Assembly: GCF_017565645.3 (NCBI RefSeq)
Contig: NZ_CP086136.1
Coordinates: forward strand, 9,965,501-10,029,500
Reading direction: 5' to 3'
Length of the DNA: 64,000 bases
Origin: Bradyrhizobium barranii subsp. barranii
GTDB taxonomy: Bacteria; Pseudomonadota; Alphaproteobacteria; Rhizobiales; Xanthobacteraceae
The position numbers and the translations under genes are program-made. Shown here one piece after another: positions 10,405 to 18,167 of this stretch; position 1 is the stretch's first letter, and the number at the start of each line of letters is the position of its first letter. The notes beneath the pieces were generated by a model that worked only from the letters and a program-made list of their open reading frames with translations, was not told the DNA's origin and did no database searches.

Positions 10405-11175
10405 CTAATCCTTCCGAAACACGATCGACGCCATCCACCCCGTCATCAGCGCCATCGCGGCCGTCGCGAGGCCATAGATCAGCCCGTGCTGCCGCGCACT
10501 GGTCGCGACGAACTGCTCGAAGCCGACCTTGACGATCTCGAACGCGGTCTCGGTCTTGGTGACCAACGCGCCGTTCGCGAACAGTTTGATTTCCACCTCA
10601 TAGGTGCCGATCGGCACCTCCTCCGGCAGTGGAATGCCGGTACGGAACAGCGTCGGTGTCAGGAACGTCACCGCGCTCGGGTCCTCGCGATAGAGACCTT
10701 TCTGGGTTCGCAGGCGGATGAAGGCCGAGCGGAACGCGTCGTTCGGCACCACGTCGGCATAGTCGCCGCTGACCCGTTGGGTCAGCAGCACATTGTTCAG
10801 CCCGATCTGCTGCCGCCGCGCGATCTCGGGTGAGGTGATGACATCGAAGGGGCGGTTGGCGAACAGCGCGAGATAGCTCGGCACCGCCAGGAACTGCCGG
10901 TAGTCGGTGTTGATCCAGATCCCGAAGGTGCGCTCCTTGCGCCGGGTCACCATGTCGGCGCGCGGGCCCATCACGGTGACGACGAGATCGTAGCTCTTGC
11001 GGTCCGCGGGCGTGGAGGCGTCCTTCTCGACCGAGCCGAACAGCACCAGTTCCTCGCCGGAATAGTTCGGCGTCACGGTGACGCGATGGTTGGAGACCGA
11101 CACGATCAGTCGCTCGGCACGCGCGGCTGGGCCGAGCAGCAGGAGGAGAAGGACTGCGAGAGCTGCGCGCATCAT
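10405..11175 (-). CDS. TIGR02186-family membrane-anchored protein
   Basis: 256 aa with an N-terminal signal sequence (MRAALAVLLLLLLGPAARAE) and a C-terminal membrane helix (GLATAAMALMTGWMASIVF). The middle is a beta-rich extracytoplasmic region starting RLIVSVSNHRVTVTPNYSGE, as in the TIGR02186 family, whose genes are regularly paired with TauE/SafE permeases. Its start overlaps the stop of that permease gene by four bases, so the two are translationally coupled. Probably an accessory subunit of the permease. Confidence 0.85.
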   Translation of the reverse strand: MMRAALAVLLLLLLGPAARAERLIVSVSNHRVTVTPNYSGEELVLFGSVEKDASTPADRKSYDLVVTVMGPRADMVTRRKERTFGIWINTDYRQFLAVPSYLALFANRPFDVITSPEIARRQQIGLNNVLLTQRVSGDYADVVPNDAFRSAFIRLRTQKGLYREDPSAVTFLTPTLFRTGIPLPEEVPIGTYEVEIKLFANGALVTKTETAFEIVKVGFEQFVATSARQHGLIYGLATAAMALMTGWMASIVFRKD

Positions 11176-12089
11176 CCGCTCACTCCCAATTCACGGATGG
11201 TGAAGAGATCCTCGGGCCGGATCACCAGCTCGATGGCGAAGCGGACGCCGACCGAAAGGATCAGCAGGCCCAGCAACAGCCGCAGCTGCTCGCCGCGGAT
11301 CTTCTGGCCGGCGCGGGCGCCGAACTGCGCGCCGGTGACGCCGCCGACCATCAGGATCAGCGCCAGCACCGCGTCGACGAGGTGATTGGTCACCGCGTGC
11401 AGCAAGGTCGCGAACAGCATCGTGACCAGCGTCAGGACCATCGAGGTCCCGATCACGGTCGAAGTCGGCACCCGCAGCAGATAGATCATGATCGGCACCA
11501 GGATGAAGCCGCCGCCGATGCCCATGATGGCGCCGATGAAGCCGATCACGATGCCGACGATCACGACAGGAATAACCGAGAGGTAGATCTTCGAGCGCTT
11601 GAACCGCATTTTCAGCGGCAGGCCGTGGATCCAGCTGTGCGTGCGCCGTGGCGGCACCGCGCCGCGACGGGTCCGCATCAGGGCGCGCAGGCCCTCGGAG
11701 AACATCAGGCTGCCGACCGTGGTGAGCAGCACCACGTAGGACAAGGCGATCATCAGATCGAGCTGGCCGAGCGCGCGAAGCTGCGTGAAGGTCCACACCC
11801 CGAGCGCCGTGCCGGTGACGCCGCCGCATAACAGCACACTTGCCAGCGCCGGATCGATCGCACGCCGCCGCCAGTAGGACAGCGCACCGGAAAACGAGGA
11901 GGCCGCGATGTGGCTCGCAACGGAGGCGACCGCGACCGCCGGCGTGATCCCGATGAAGATCAGAAGCGGCGTCATCAGGAAGCCGCCGCCGATCCCGAAC
12001 ATGCCGGAGACGAAGCCAACCGCCGCACCCATCGCCAGCACCAGGAAGATGTTGACCGGCAGATCGGCGATCGGGAGATAGAGCTGCAT
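11172..12089 (-). CDS. TauE/SafE-family sulfite or sulfur-compound exporter
   Basis: About 305 aa from the ATG at 12089 (MQLYLPIADLPVNIFLVLAMG). Eight or so membrane helices in two related halves; each half has the family glycine motif, first GMFGIGGGFLMTPLL and then AIMGIGGGFILVPIM. Members export sulfite, sulfoacetate or related compounds. Upstream in-frame codons to 12170 lack membrane or family character. Forms a coupled pair with the TIGR02186 protein. Confidence 0.88.
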   Translation of the reverse strand: MQLYLPIADLPVNIFLVLAMGAAVGFVSGMFGIGGGFLMTPLLIFIGITPAVAVASVASHIAASSFSGALSYWRRRAIDPALASVLLCGGVTGTALGVWTFTQLRALGQLDLMIALSYVVLLTTVGSLMFSEGLRALMRTRRGAVPPRRTHSWIHGLPLKMRFKRSKIYLSVIPVVIVGIVIGFIGAIMGIGGGFILVPIMIYLLRVPTSTVIGTSMVLTLVTMLFATLLHAVTNHLVDAVLALILMVGGVTGAQFGARAGQKIRGEQLRLLLGLLILSVGVRFAIELVIRPEDLFTIRELGVSG

Positions 12090-12236
12090 CGAAGGACCAC
12101 ACTCCGGCGAAATGGATCGATTGCGCGGGAATGCTCGCCGGACGGTCGGAACGATTGCCGCGCCCCTCAATAGCGGAATTCGTTGTCGAGCGGGACCATG
12201 AATTTAGGCGTGGTGAATGCGGCGCGAGAGCTGTCT

Positions 12237-12376
12237 CCCCTCACCCTGAGGAGCCTGCGCAGCAGGCGTCTCGAAGGGCGAGGCCCGGATCGGTGGTGGG
12301 GGCCTGCATGGTTCTCGCGGCGATGCGAAGCATCGTCCGCTACGCACGCCAGGGCGCGCTCCTCACCATGAGGAGT
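12237..12376. repeat. Intergenic repeat with paired CCTCA-TGAGG hairpins
   Basis: The segment is bounded by two small palindromes, CCTCACCCTGAGG near 12239 and CCTCACCATGAGG at 12361-12373, and contains GCGATGCGAAGCATCGT in between. It lies in the roughly 300-bp spacer between the tauE-type gene and the PodJ-like gene, which otherwise holds no gene. Structure resembles the mosaic repeats of Bradyrhizobium genomes. Confidence 0.65.
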
Positions 12377-12387
12377 GAGAGTGCGCT

Positions 12388-15300
12388 CTAGTGCGCCGCC
12401 GAGGCCGAGCGCTTGGTCGCGACCGGCTTCGGCGCAGGCTTTGCGTTCGCCTGCGGCGCGCTGTCCCAGCCGCCGTTCGGGGCGGGAACATTGACCGCGT
12501 CGTCGGGCTGCGGCTCGGCGCTGAAAGTCTGGATCGCGAGCTTGGCGGCGGCGAGCGACTGCGGATCGAGCCGCTTGGCGACGTCGTCGCGCTTGCCCGA
12601 CGCATCCGCGTCACCCTGGGCGGCTGCGAGAGTGAACCATTTGTAGGATTCGGCGAGGTTCTGCTCCACGCCGATGCCGCGGGCATAGAGGATGCCGAGG
12701 TTGAACTGGCTGTCGGCGACGCCGCGATCGGCGGCCTTGCGGAACCACTGCGCCGCGCTCTTGTAATTGGCGCCGCGTCCGCCGCCGTCGGCGTCGAGCA
12801 CCGCGAGATTGTGCATCGCCTTGGCGTTGCCGCGCTCGGCGGCTTGCGTGTAGTAGCGGCGGGCGATGTCGGCGTCCTTCTTCACCCCGAGGCCCTTCTC
12901 ATAGAGCGTGCCGAGGCGGAAGGTCGCGGGCACCACGCCGGCCTGCGCCGCGCGGTCGTACCATTTGGCGGCTTCATCGTAATTCGCAGCGACGCCCTTG
13001 CCCTCGGCAAAGCGCACGCCGATCTCGTAGGCCGCGGTCGCATCGCCCTTCATCGCGGCGGTGCGCAGCACCGGACCGCCGATGCCGTCAGGGAGCTTCT
13101 CGCTCGGCGGCACCTGGATCATGCCGAGCCTCGCGCGGCTCGCGCCCGACAGCGCGCCGGTGACGTCGTTGCTCGCCGCAGGCGGTGGTGGCGTCGCGGG
13201 GACCGGCGGGATTTCGACCGAAGCCGAGCTGCCCGACCCTGCCATAGGAGCCGGCGCGGGCGTCGGCGAGGTCATCGACGGCGTGACCTGCTCGGGCGTG
13301 GCAGGCCTGGTCTCGACCGGCGGCGGCGGAGCCTGCGGCGCGGGCGCGCTCGACGAATTCTCCATCGCCTGCGGTGACGGTGGCGGGCTGCCGCCATCGA
13401 GCAGGTTCATCGCCATCTTGAAGGTGCCGAGCACGATCACGACCACGCTGGCGCCGACCAGCAGCGAGCGGATCTTCGAGGTGATGGTCGAGCCGCCTTC
13501 CTGGCCCTTGTCCTTGGTGCGGCCTGCGATGGCCGCCTTGGCAGCTGCCTTTGCACTTGCCTTGGCACCGCGGGCCGGCTTTTCCGGCTGCGCGGCGGCG
13601 GCCTGCGCGGCGCGGCGTGCGGCCGCGATAAAGCTCGACGACGACACCGGCTCTTTCGGCGCGGCGGGGATTTCGCTGATCGCGCTTTCGGACGCGGCAA
13701 TGCGCTCCGAGGGCGTGGCGACGCGGCCGCCCGGCCGTGTGCCCGGCTCGAGCGGATGGTCCGGCGGCAATTCCGGTGCGAGCGCGGCGCGCGCGGGCGC
13801 CGTGTGCGGCTCGAGGATCTCGCTGATCGCACGCGGCGGAACGGGCGGTGCGGTTGGCACCGGCGGCGGCGCGGCCGGTGCGGCGGCATGGAATTCGCGC
13901 GGCGCGGCGACGAAGGCGCCCTGTGGCGGCTGTTGCGCGGCGGCCGGGTTCTGCAGCTCCGGCTTCGGATCGTATTTCGGCTGCTGCTGCGGCTGCTGCC
14001 ACGGCTCGCGCGCGACGGGCGGGGGCTCCATGGGCGCGGCCATCGGCATCGACATGGACGTCGAACTGGGCATCGGCTGCGGCGCGGGTGCCGGCGGCGC
14101 CGTGCGCACCGCGCGCAGATCACCCTCGATCATCGAGAGGCGATCGACGACATGGCCGAGCGCGCTGTGCACGGCCTCGAGCGAATCCTGGGTGCTGCGG
14201 TTGGTCTCGGCCTGGCTGAAGCGGATGTCGGAGAGCTCGCGCTTGACCAGATCGACCATGCCGGAATCGGCAGACGGCGCCGAATTGCGGCTTTCGGCGA
14301 GGGCGGAATAGGTCGCCTGCTGCCGCTCCAGATGCCGCAGGATGTCGTGCAGCCCGTCCTCGACGCGGCTTAGATTGCCGTTGCGCGGATCGGAGGCGGC
14401 TTCGATCCGCTCCAGCAGATACGAGACCCGCTGTTCGAGATGCGCAAAGGTCGACGCGGAATCGTTGCCGACCTGCATGCGGTCGAAACGGTCCGACAGC
14501 GCGCGGATCGCGGCTTCGAGATGCTCGCTGCTCTCGGTGGGCTGCGGCCGCTCGCGCGTTTCCAGCGCGGCGGTGAGCGCCGCGATGCGCTGCTCCAGTA
14601 CCGCAAAGCTGTCGCTGGGGCCGGACGAGCGGGTGACCTGGTCGACCTTGGAGGACAGCAGCTGCACGTCGTCGGAAAGACGCGCCAGGGCTTCGTTGGA
14701 GGCGACGTTGGAGACGATGCCGCGCAGCGCCGAGATCGCGCCTTCGAGCTGGCGCACCGTCGAGGGGTCGTCATTGGCGCGCAGGATCAGATCGAGCTTG
14801 GCGCCGAGATTGCGGATCGCCTCGTCGTAGCCGGTGAGCTGCTCGGCCGGCGTCAGCGTGCGCAGCACCTGCTTGATCTCGGACAGCGCGTGCTCGATGC
14901 CCGACAGGACCTGGCCGTCCGTCCCGGACGAGCGGGTCTCGTCGATGCGACGATGCAGCGAGCGGATCTCGTTCTCGATCGATTCGATCGCGCGGCGCGG
15001 CATCGCCTCGGTAATGGCGTGGCGGATCTCGGCAAGCTCGCTGCGGAAGGCGTTGATCGCCTGCTCGGTGTTGTCAGGGCGCTGGAGCGACTCGATCTGG
15101 CTCGTGATCTTGAGCAAATGGCGCTCGAGCGACGAGAAATCCGGCCCCGGCTGCGGGGGCGGCGGTGCATAGGCAGGCGCGGGCGGCGCCATCGGGGGCG
15201 CGAAAGGAGCTGCCGTCGGTGCAATCGAGGGTGCTGCGCGTGGCGGCATCTGCCGCGGCGTAAAGCCGTCGAGCTCGCTCTGCCGTGCCGTGATCTCGGC

Positions 15301-15873
15301 GACCGCAACGTCGAACGACGCGGGGCTCAGGGGAGGTGAATTGCGATAGACCTGTGCGGCCGCGCGCTCGACCATATCGGCCTGGCGCTGGCGCGTCTCG
15401 ACGGGTGCCGGAGCCGGTGCCGGCCGCTGAGGCTGCTGCGGCTTTGAGATTTGCGACAGCCGCGCATCGAGCCGCGAGATCGCGTCGTTGAGCTGGCGCG
15501 CGACGCCCTGCTCGCGCGAGACGTCTGGTCGCGACGCGTCCTGTCGTGAAGCATCTTGGCGCGGCGCGGGCTTTGAAATCCGTTCGATCTGCTGGGTGAT
15601 CGCGTCGAGCCGCTGGTGGATATCGGCGACGTCGCGGCTCTCCTGGCTCGGCATCTGTTGCGGGCGCTGATCTTGGCGCTGATCTTGGCGCTGCTCTTGA
15701 CGTTGTTCTTGGCGTTGATCGTAAGGTCCGCGAAAATTCGGCGGGGCCGTCTCGCCGAGCGTGGAGTTCAGCCAATCGTTGAGTGACATGCCGGCACGAC
15801 GCGCAGCAGCTTCGGCCCGCTCCCTGACGGATGGATCGATGCCGTCAACACTCCACGATACGCGCGAATTCAT
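12388..15873 (-). CDS. PodJ-like polar localisation protein with Sel1 repeats
   Basis: About 1161 aa. Layout: residues 1-40 hold MNSRVSWSVDGIDPSVRERA and a short helix typical of PodJ/localisation-factor-like proteins of Hyphomicrobiales. A Gln/Pro-rich and coiled-coil region runs to about residue 600 with repeated SxLExHLxxI-type heptads. Then come a Pro/Ala-rich linker, one membrane helix near residue 810 (SLLVGASVVVIVLGTFKMAM), a second Pro/Ala-rich linker, and four Sel1/TPR-like repeats in the last 220 residues (YDEAAKWYDRAAQAG, then ARRYYTQAAERGNAKAM). The cytoplasmic coiled coil and periplasmic Sel1 domain fit a polar scaffold. The ATG at 15873 is preferred over an upstream TTG because GGACAGAG precedes it and conservation begins there. 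Confidence 0.8.
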   Translation of the reverse strand: MNSRVSWSVDGIDPSVRERAEAAARRAGMSLNDWLNSTLGETAPPNFRGPYDQRQEQRQEQRQDQRQDQRPQQMPSQESRDVADIHQRLDAITQQIERISKPAPRQDASRQDASRPDVSREQGVARQLNDAISRLDARLSQISKPQQPQRPAPAPAPVETRQRQADMVERAAAQVYRNSPPLSPASFDVAVAEITARQSELDGFTPRQMPPRAAPSIAPTAAPFAPPMAPPAPAYAPPPPQPGPDFSSLERHLLKITSQIESLQRPDNTEQAINAFRSELAEIRHAITEAMPRRAIESIENEIRSLHRRIDETRSSGTDGQVLSGIEHALSEIKQVLRTLTPAEQLTGYDEAIRNLGAKLDLILRANDDPSTVRQLEGAISALRGIVSNVASNEALARLSDDVQLLSSKVDQVTRSSGPSDSFAVLEQRIAALTAALETRERPQPTESSEHLEAAIRALSDRFDRMQVGNDSASTFAHLEQRVSYLLERIEAASDPRNGNLSRVEDGLHDILRHLERQQATYSALAESRNSAPSADSGMVDLVKRELSDIRFSQAETNRSTQDSLEAVHSALGHVVDRLSMIEGDLRAVRTAPPAPAPQPMPSSTSMSMPMAAPMEPPPVAREPWQQPQQQPKYDPKPELQNPAAAQQPPQGAFVAAPREFHAAAPAAPPPVPTAPPVPPRAISEILEPHTAPARAALAPELPPDHPLEPGTRPGGRVATPSERIAASESAISEIPAAPKEPVSSSSFIAAARRAAQAAAAQPEKPARGAKASAKAAAKAAIAGRTKDKGQEGGSTITSKIRSLLVGASVVVIVLGTFKMAMNLLDGGSPPPSPQAMENSSSAPAPQAPPPPVETRPATPEQVTPSMTSPTPAPAPMAGSGSSASVEIPPVPATPPPPAASNDVTGALSGASRARLGMIQVPPSEKLPDGIGGPVLRTAAMKGDATAAYEIGVRFAEGKGVAANYDEAAKWYDRAAQAGVVPATFRLGTLYEKGLGVKKDADIARRYYTQAAERGNAKAMHNLAVLDADGGGRGANYKSAAQWFRKAADRGVADSQFNLGILYARGIGVEQNLAESYKWFTLAAAQGDADASGKRDDVAKRLDPQSLAAAKLAIQTFSAEPQPDDAVNVPAPNGGWDSAPQANAKPAPKPVATKRSASAAH

Positions 15874-16192
15874 GACTCTGTCCGGTTCCGACTCCGGCGC
15901 CCCACCCGGCGCCTCCAGCCTCCCCACGCGTGCCGGTTGTGAAGACAATCGGATTTGGCGCGGGTCGTCTGCCTCGAAAACCGACTTTTTCCTGTTACGG
16001 TAAATAACGGGTTAAGGAACGCGTTGCCGGTGTCTTAAAGTTGGGCGCCGGGAACCCGATTGCCGCCGTTGGCCCCGCCCCAAAGCTGCGTCCCGACAAA
16101 GATTTCGCCACGCGCCCGATCCGCACGTCTCAATGGATAGAGAGCGGCCCGATCCACGGGCGGGTTCTTGCCTGACTGGATTGTTGGCTGAC

Positions 16193-16942
16193 ATGAAAAG
16201 GTTGCTCGTGGCCGCGATGGCGGCCGGACTGGCATCGCATGCTGTTGCCGCCGATGCCCCGGCGGCAGCGCCTGCGGTGAAGGCACCGGCGCCCGCGGGA
16301 TACAATTGGACCAGCTGCTATGTCGGCATCCAGGGCGGCGGCAACTGGGGCAAGAGCGAGCATGTCCGGCGCGCCGGCGACGACTCCGGGCCAACGATCA
16401 CAGGAACTTTCAATCTCAGCGGTGCTGCCGTCGCGGGCGGTGTCTTCGGCTGCGATTTCCAGATCGAAAAGACCGTGCTCGGCTTCGAGAACGACGCGTC
16501 ATGGACCAACCAGCACGGCAAGGTGCAGGATCTGCCGCCCTTCAACGTCGGGGTGACGAGCGGCACGCGGGAAAAATGGATCGATATGTTCCGCGGCCGT
16601 GTCGGTTACGCGCTCGATCAGTTTCTGATCTATGGCACGGCCGGTATCGCCTTCGCCGGTACCGAGGTCACCGTGTCCAACCAAGTGGTGCAGGTCACCA
16701 GCTCCCAGACCCGCACCGGCCTGGCGGCCGGGCTCGGTGGTGAATGGGCGGCCTATGTCGATACCTGGGGCGCCGTGACCCTCAAGCTCGAATATGTGCA
16801 CGTCGATTTTGGCAGCAAACGATATGTCGATCCGCCGATCAGCGGCGCCGTCACCCGCGACGTCCGGCTGACGGACGACATCGTCCGCGCCGGCGTCAAT
16901 GTCCGGTTCAACTGGGATAAGCCGGTCGTCACAAAGTACTAG
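16193..16942 (+). CDS. Outer-membrane beta-barrel protein (Omp25/31 type)
   Basis: 249 aa from the ATG at 16193. Signal peptide MKRLLVAAMAAGLASHAVAA, a short Ala/Pro-rich spacer (APAAAPAVKAPAPAGYNW), then an eight-strand barrel: YVGIQGGGNWG, GGVFGCDFQIEKTVLGFEND, FRGRVGYALDQFLIYGTAGIAF and the C-terminal VRAGVNVRFNWD. Members are abundant porin-like or structural outer-membrane proteins in rhizobia. Convergent with padR. Confidence 0.87.
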   Translation: MKRLLVAAMAAGLASHAVAADAPAAAPAVKAPAPAGYNWTSCYVGIQGGGNWGKSEHVRRAGDDSGPTITGTFNLSGAAVAGGVFGCDFQIEKTVLGFENDASWTNQHGKVQDLPPFNVGVTSGTREKWIDMFRGRVGYALDQFLIYGTAGIAFAGTEVTVSNQVVQVTSSQTRTGLAAGLGGEWAAYVDTWGAVTLKLEYVHVDFGSKRYVDPPISGAVTRDVRLTDDIVRAGVNVRFNWDKPVVTKY

Positions 16943-16962
16943 GGCTGCGCAGGCTCAGCCCT
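16941..16962. terminator. Hairpin between convergent omp and padR genes
   Basis: AGGGCTG at 16941-16947 pairs with CAGCCCT at 16956-16962 around an 8-nt loop, overlapping both stop codons. On the plus strand it is followed by TCCCC rather than a clear T-run, so termination strength is uncertain. Confidence 0.45.
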
Positions 16963-17545
16963 TCCCCTCGCGCTTGCCGTCCTCCAGCGGCACGACCGTG
17001 CCCTTGCCGCTCATCGCCGATAGCGCCTGGAGCGCCTCTTCGCAGAAATCGGCCACCATCTGCTCGTGGCGGGCACCGAGCTGAAGCAGCAGCAGATTGC
17101 CGAGGTCGAGCACGCCCGACGCCGAGCCCTCCGGGAATCGCTTCTTGAGGATCCGCTCGTAATTCTCGTGCCGGTCGCGGTGGTGCTCCAGCCGGGCCAT
17201 CAGATCGGTGCGCATGGGCTCGATGTCGATGCTGTCGAGCGCGTGCAGCCGCACCAGCAGGTCGTCCTTGATCGAGGGCGGTGTGCTCGGCCGCGCGGCC
17301 CAGTGCCGCAGCGCTGTTCGGCCCTCGGGAGTCAGCGTATAAATCAGTTTGTTGGGCTTGCCCGATTGCACGACCTCGCGGCCCTGGATGTAGCCGCGGT
17401 CGCGCAGCTTCGAGAGCTCGCGGTAGATTTGCTGGTGGTCGGCTTTCCAGAAGAAGCCGATCGAGGAATCGAATGTCTTGGCGAGCTCGTAGCCCGTCAT
17501 CGGACGTTCCGTCAGGCATGCGAGGATTGCGTCGCCGAGCGCCAT
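16955..17545 (-). CDS. PadR-family transcriptional regulator
   Basis: 196 aa. The N-terminal winged helix reads MALGDAILACLTERPMTGYE and continues with the helix-turn-helix and wing QQIYRELSKLRDRGYIQG; the C-terminal half is the helical dimerisation domain (Vir_act_alpha_C type). PadR regulators usually repress a neighbouring detoxification or lipid gene and themselves. The gene is divergent from the NTF2-like/acyl-CoA dehydrogenase run, making these likely targets. Its own promoter appears to overlap repeated motifs at 17587-17624. Confidence 0.9.
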   Translation of the reverse strand: MALGDAILACLTERPMTGYELAKTFDSSIGFFWKADHQQIYRELSKLRDRGYIQGREVVQSGKPNKLIYTLTPEGRTALRHWAARPSTPPSIKDDLLVRLHALDSIDIEPMRTDLMARLEHHRDRHENYERILKKRFPEGSASGVLDLGNLLLLQLGARHEQMVADFCEEALQALSAMSGKGTVVPLEDGKREGKG

Positions 17546-17586
17546 GGTACCAGCTCCCTTTCGAGGTCCCGACCAATTGACTTGAC

Positions 17587-17624
17587 TTTATGCGCATCGG
17601 TGCATATGCGTCAATGTGCATATG
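17587..17624 (-). promoter_or_regulatory. padR promoter with overlapping repeated operator motif
   Basis: Read on the minus strand: TTGACG (17609-17614), a 16-nt spacer, then CATAAA (17587-17592), a plausible sigma-70 pair. The sequence GTGCATATG occurs twice on the plus strand, at 17600-17608 and 17616-17624, 16 bp apart and flanking the -35 box; ATGCGCAT nearby adds further symmetry. This placement suits autorepression by PadR. Motif identity is inferred. Confidence 0.5.
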
Positions 17625-17660
17625 AGGCGGGCTTCAGACCCGCCCTTATCGGCCATCGCG

Positions 17661-17686
17661 CTACTGTGCATGGGGTTGTTTTCGCG
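17661..17686 (+). repeat. 26-bp dispersed repeat, copy 1
   Basis: These 26 bases (beginning CTACTGTGCATGGGG) recur exactly, in reverse orientation, at 43926-43951. Both copies are intergenic. Probably a remnant of a genome-wide extragenic repeat. Confidence 0.75.
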
Positions 17687-17694
17687 TTTTTGCC

Positions 17695-17725
17695 AAGGCC
17701 TTTGATCAACAAGGCCTTTGATCAA
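17695..17725. repeat. Tandem 16-bp duplication upstream of the NTF2-like gene
   Basis: AAGGCCTTTGATCAA occurs at 17695-17709 and again at 17711-17725, a period of 16 bp. Each copy contains the palindromes AAGGCCTT and TTGATCAA. It ends directly before the GGGAGG ribosome-binding site of the gene starting at 17741, so it could affect translation or bind a regulator. Confidence 0.8.
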
Positions 17726-17740
17726 GGGAGGCACCTGAGA

Positions 17741-18127
17741 ATGACCGGCCTCGATTCCTGGTACGCCTTTATGAAGTCCCACGACCGCGCCGCGCTCTGG
17801 GACCTGCTCCATCCTGACGCCGTGTTCGAAAGCCCCGTGGTGCATTCGCCCCAGCGAGGCCGCGACATCACCTTCAAATATCTCGCCAGTGCCGAGAAGG
17901 TGCTCGGCGGTCCCGGCTTCACCTATGTCGGTGAGTGGAAAAGCGCCAATGGCGCGGTGCTCGAATTCAAGAATGTCATCGACGGCATCGAGATCAACGG
18001 TGTCGACATCATCACCTTCGATGCCGAGGGACGCATCACCAATTTCAAGGTGATGGTGCGTCCGCTCAAGGCGATCAACATGCTGCACCGCCTGATGGCG
18101 GAGCAGTTGGCCGCCGCTCAATCATAA
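17741..18127 (+). CDS. NTF2-like (SnoaL-type) small protein
   Basis: 128 aa, a single NTF2-like cone domain: MTGLDSWYAFMKSHDRAALW, then LLHPDAVFESPVVHSP, and C-terminal strands INGVDIITFDAEGRITNFKV. Such folds serve as isomerases, hydrolases or binding proteins; no catalytic set can be named here. A GGGAGG at 17726-17731 supports the ATG at 17741. It is 40 bp ahead of the acyl-CoA dehydrogenase gene and divergent from padR, so it likely belongs to that lipid-oxidation transcript. Confidence 0.82.
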   Translation: MTGLDSWYAFMKSHDRAALWDLLHPDAVFESPVVHSPQRGRDITFKYLASAEKVLGGPGFTYVGEWKSANGAVLEFKNVIDGIEINGVDIITFDAEGRITNFKVMVRPLKAINMLHRLMAEQLAAAQS

Positions 18128-18167
18128 GTCAACATCATCACTTCAGACCGCCTGCCGGGAGACCATC

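Noticed and set aside
16941..16962. Strong intrinsic terminator between omp and padR
   Set aside because: Seven-bp stem without a proper T-run; kept only as a low-confidence hairpin.
17701..17725. TTTGATCAA palindromes as FNR boxes
   Set aside because: The half-sites abut with no four-base centre, so they do not fit the FNR/FixK layout; better described as a tandem duplication.
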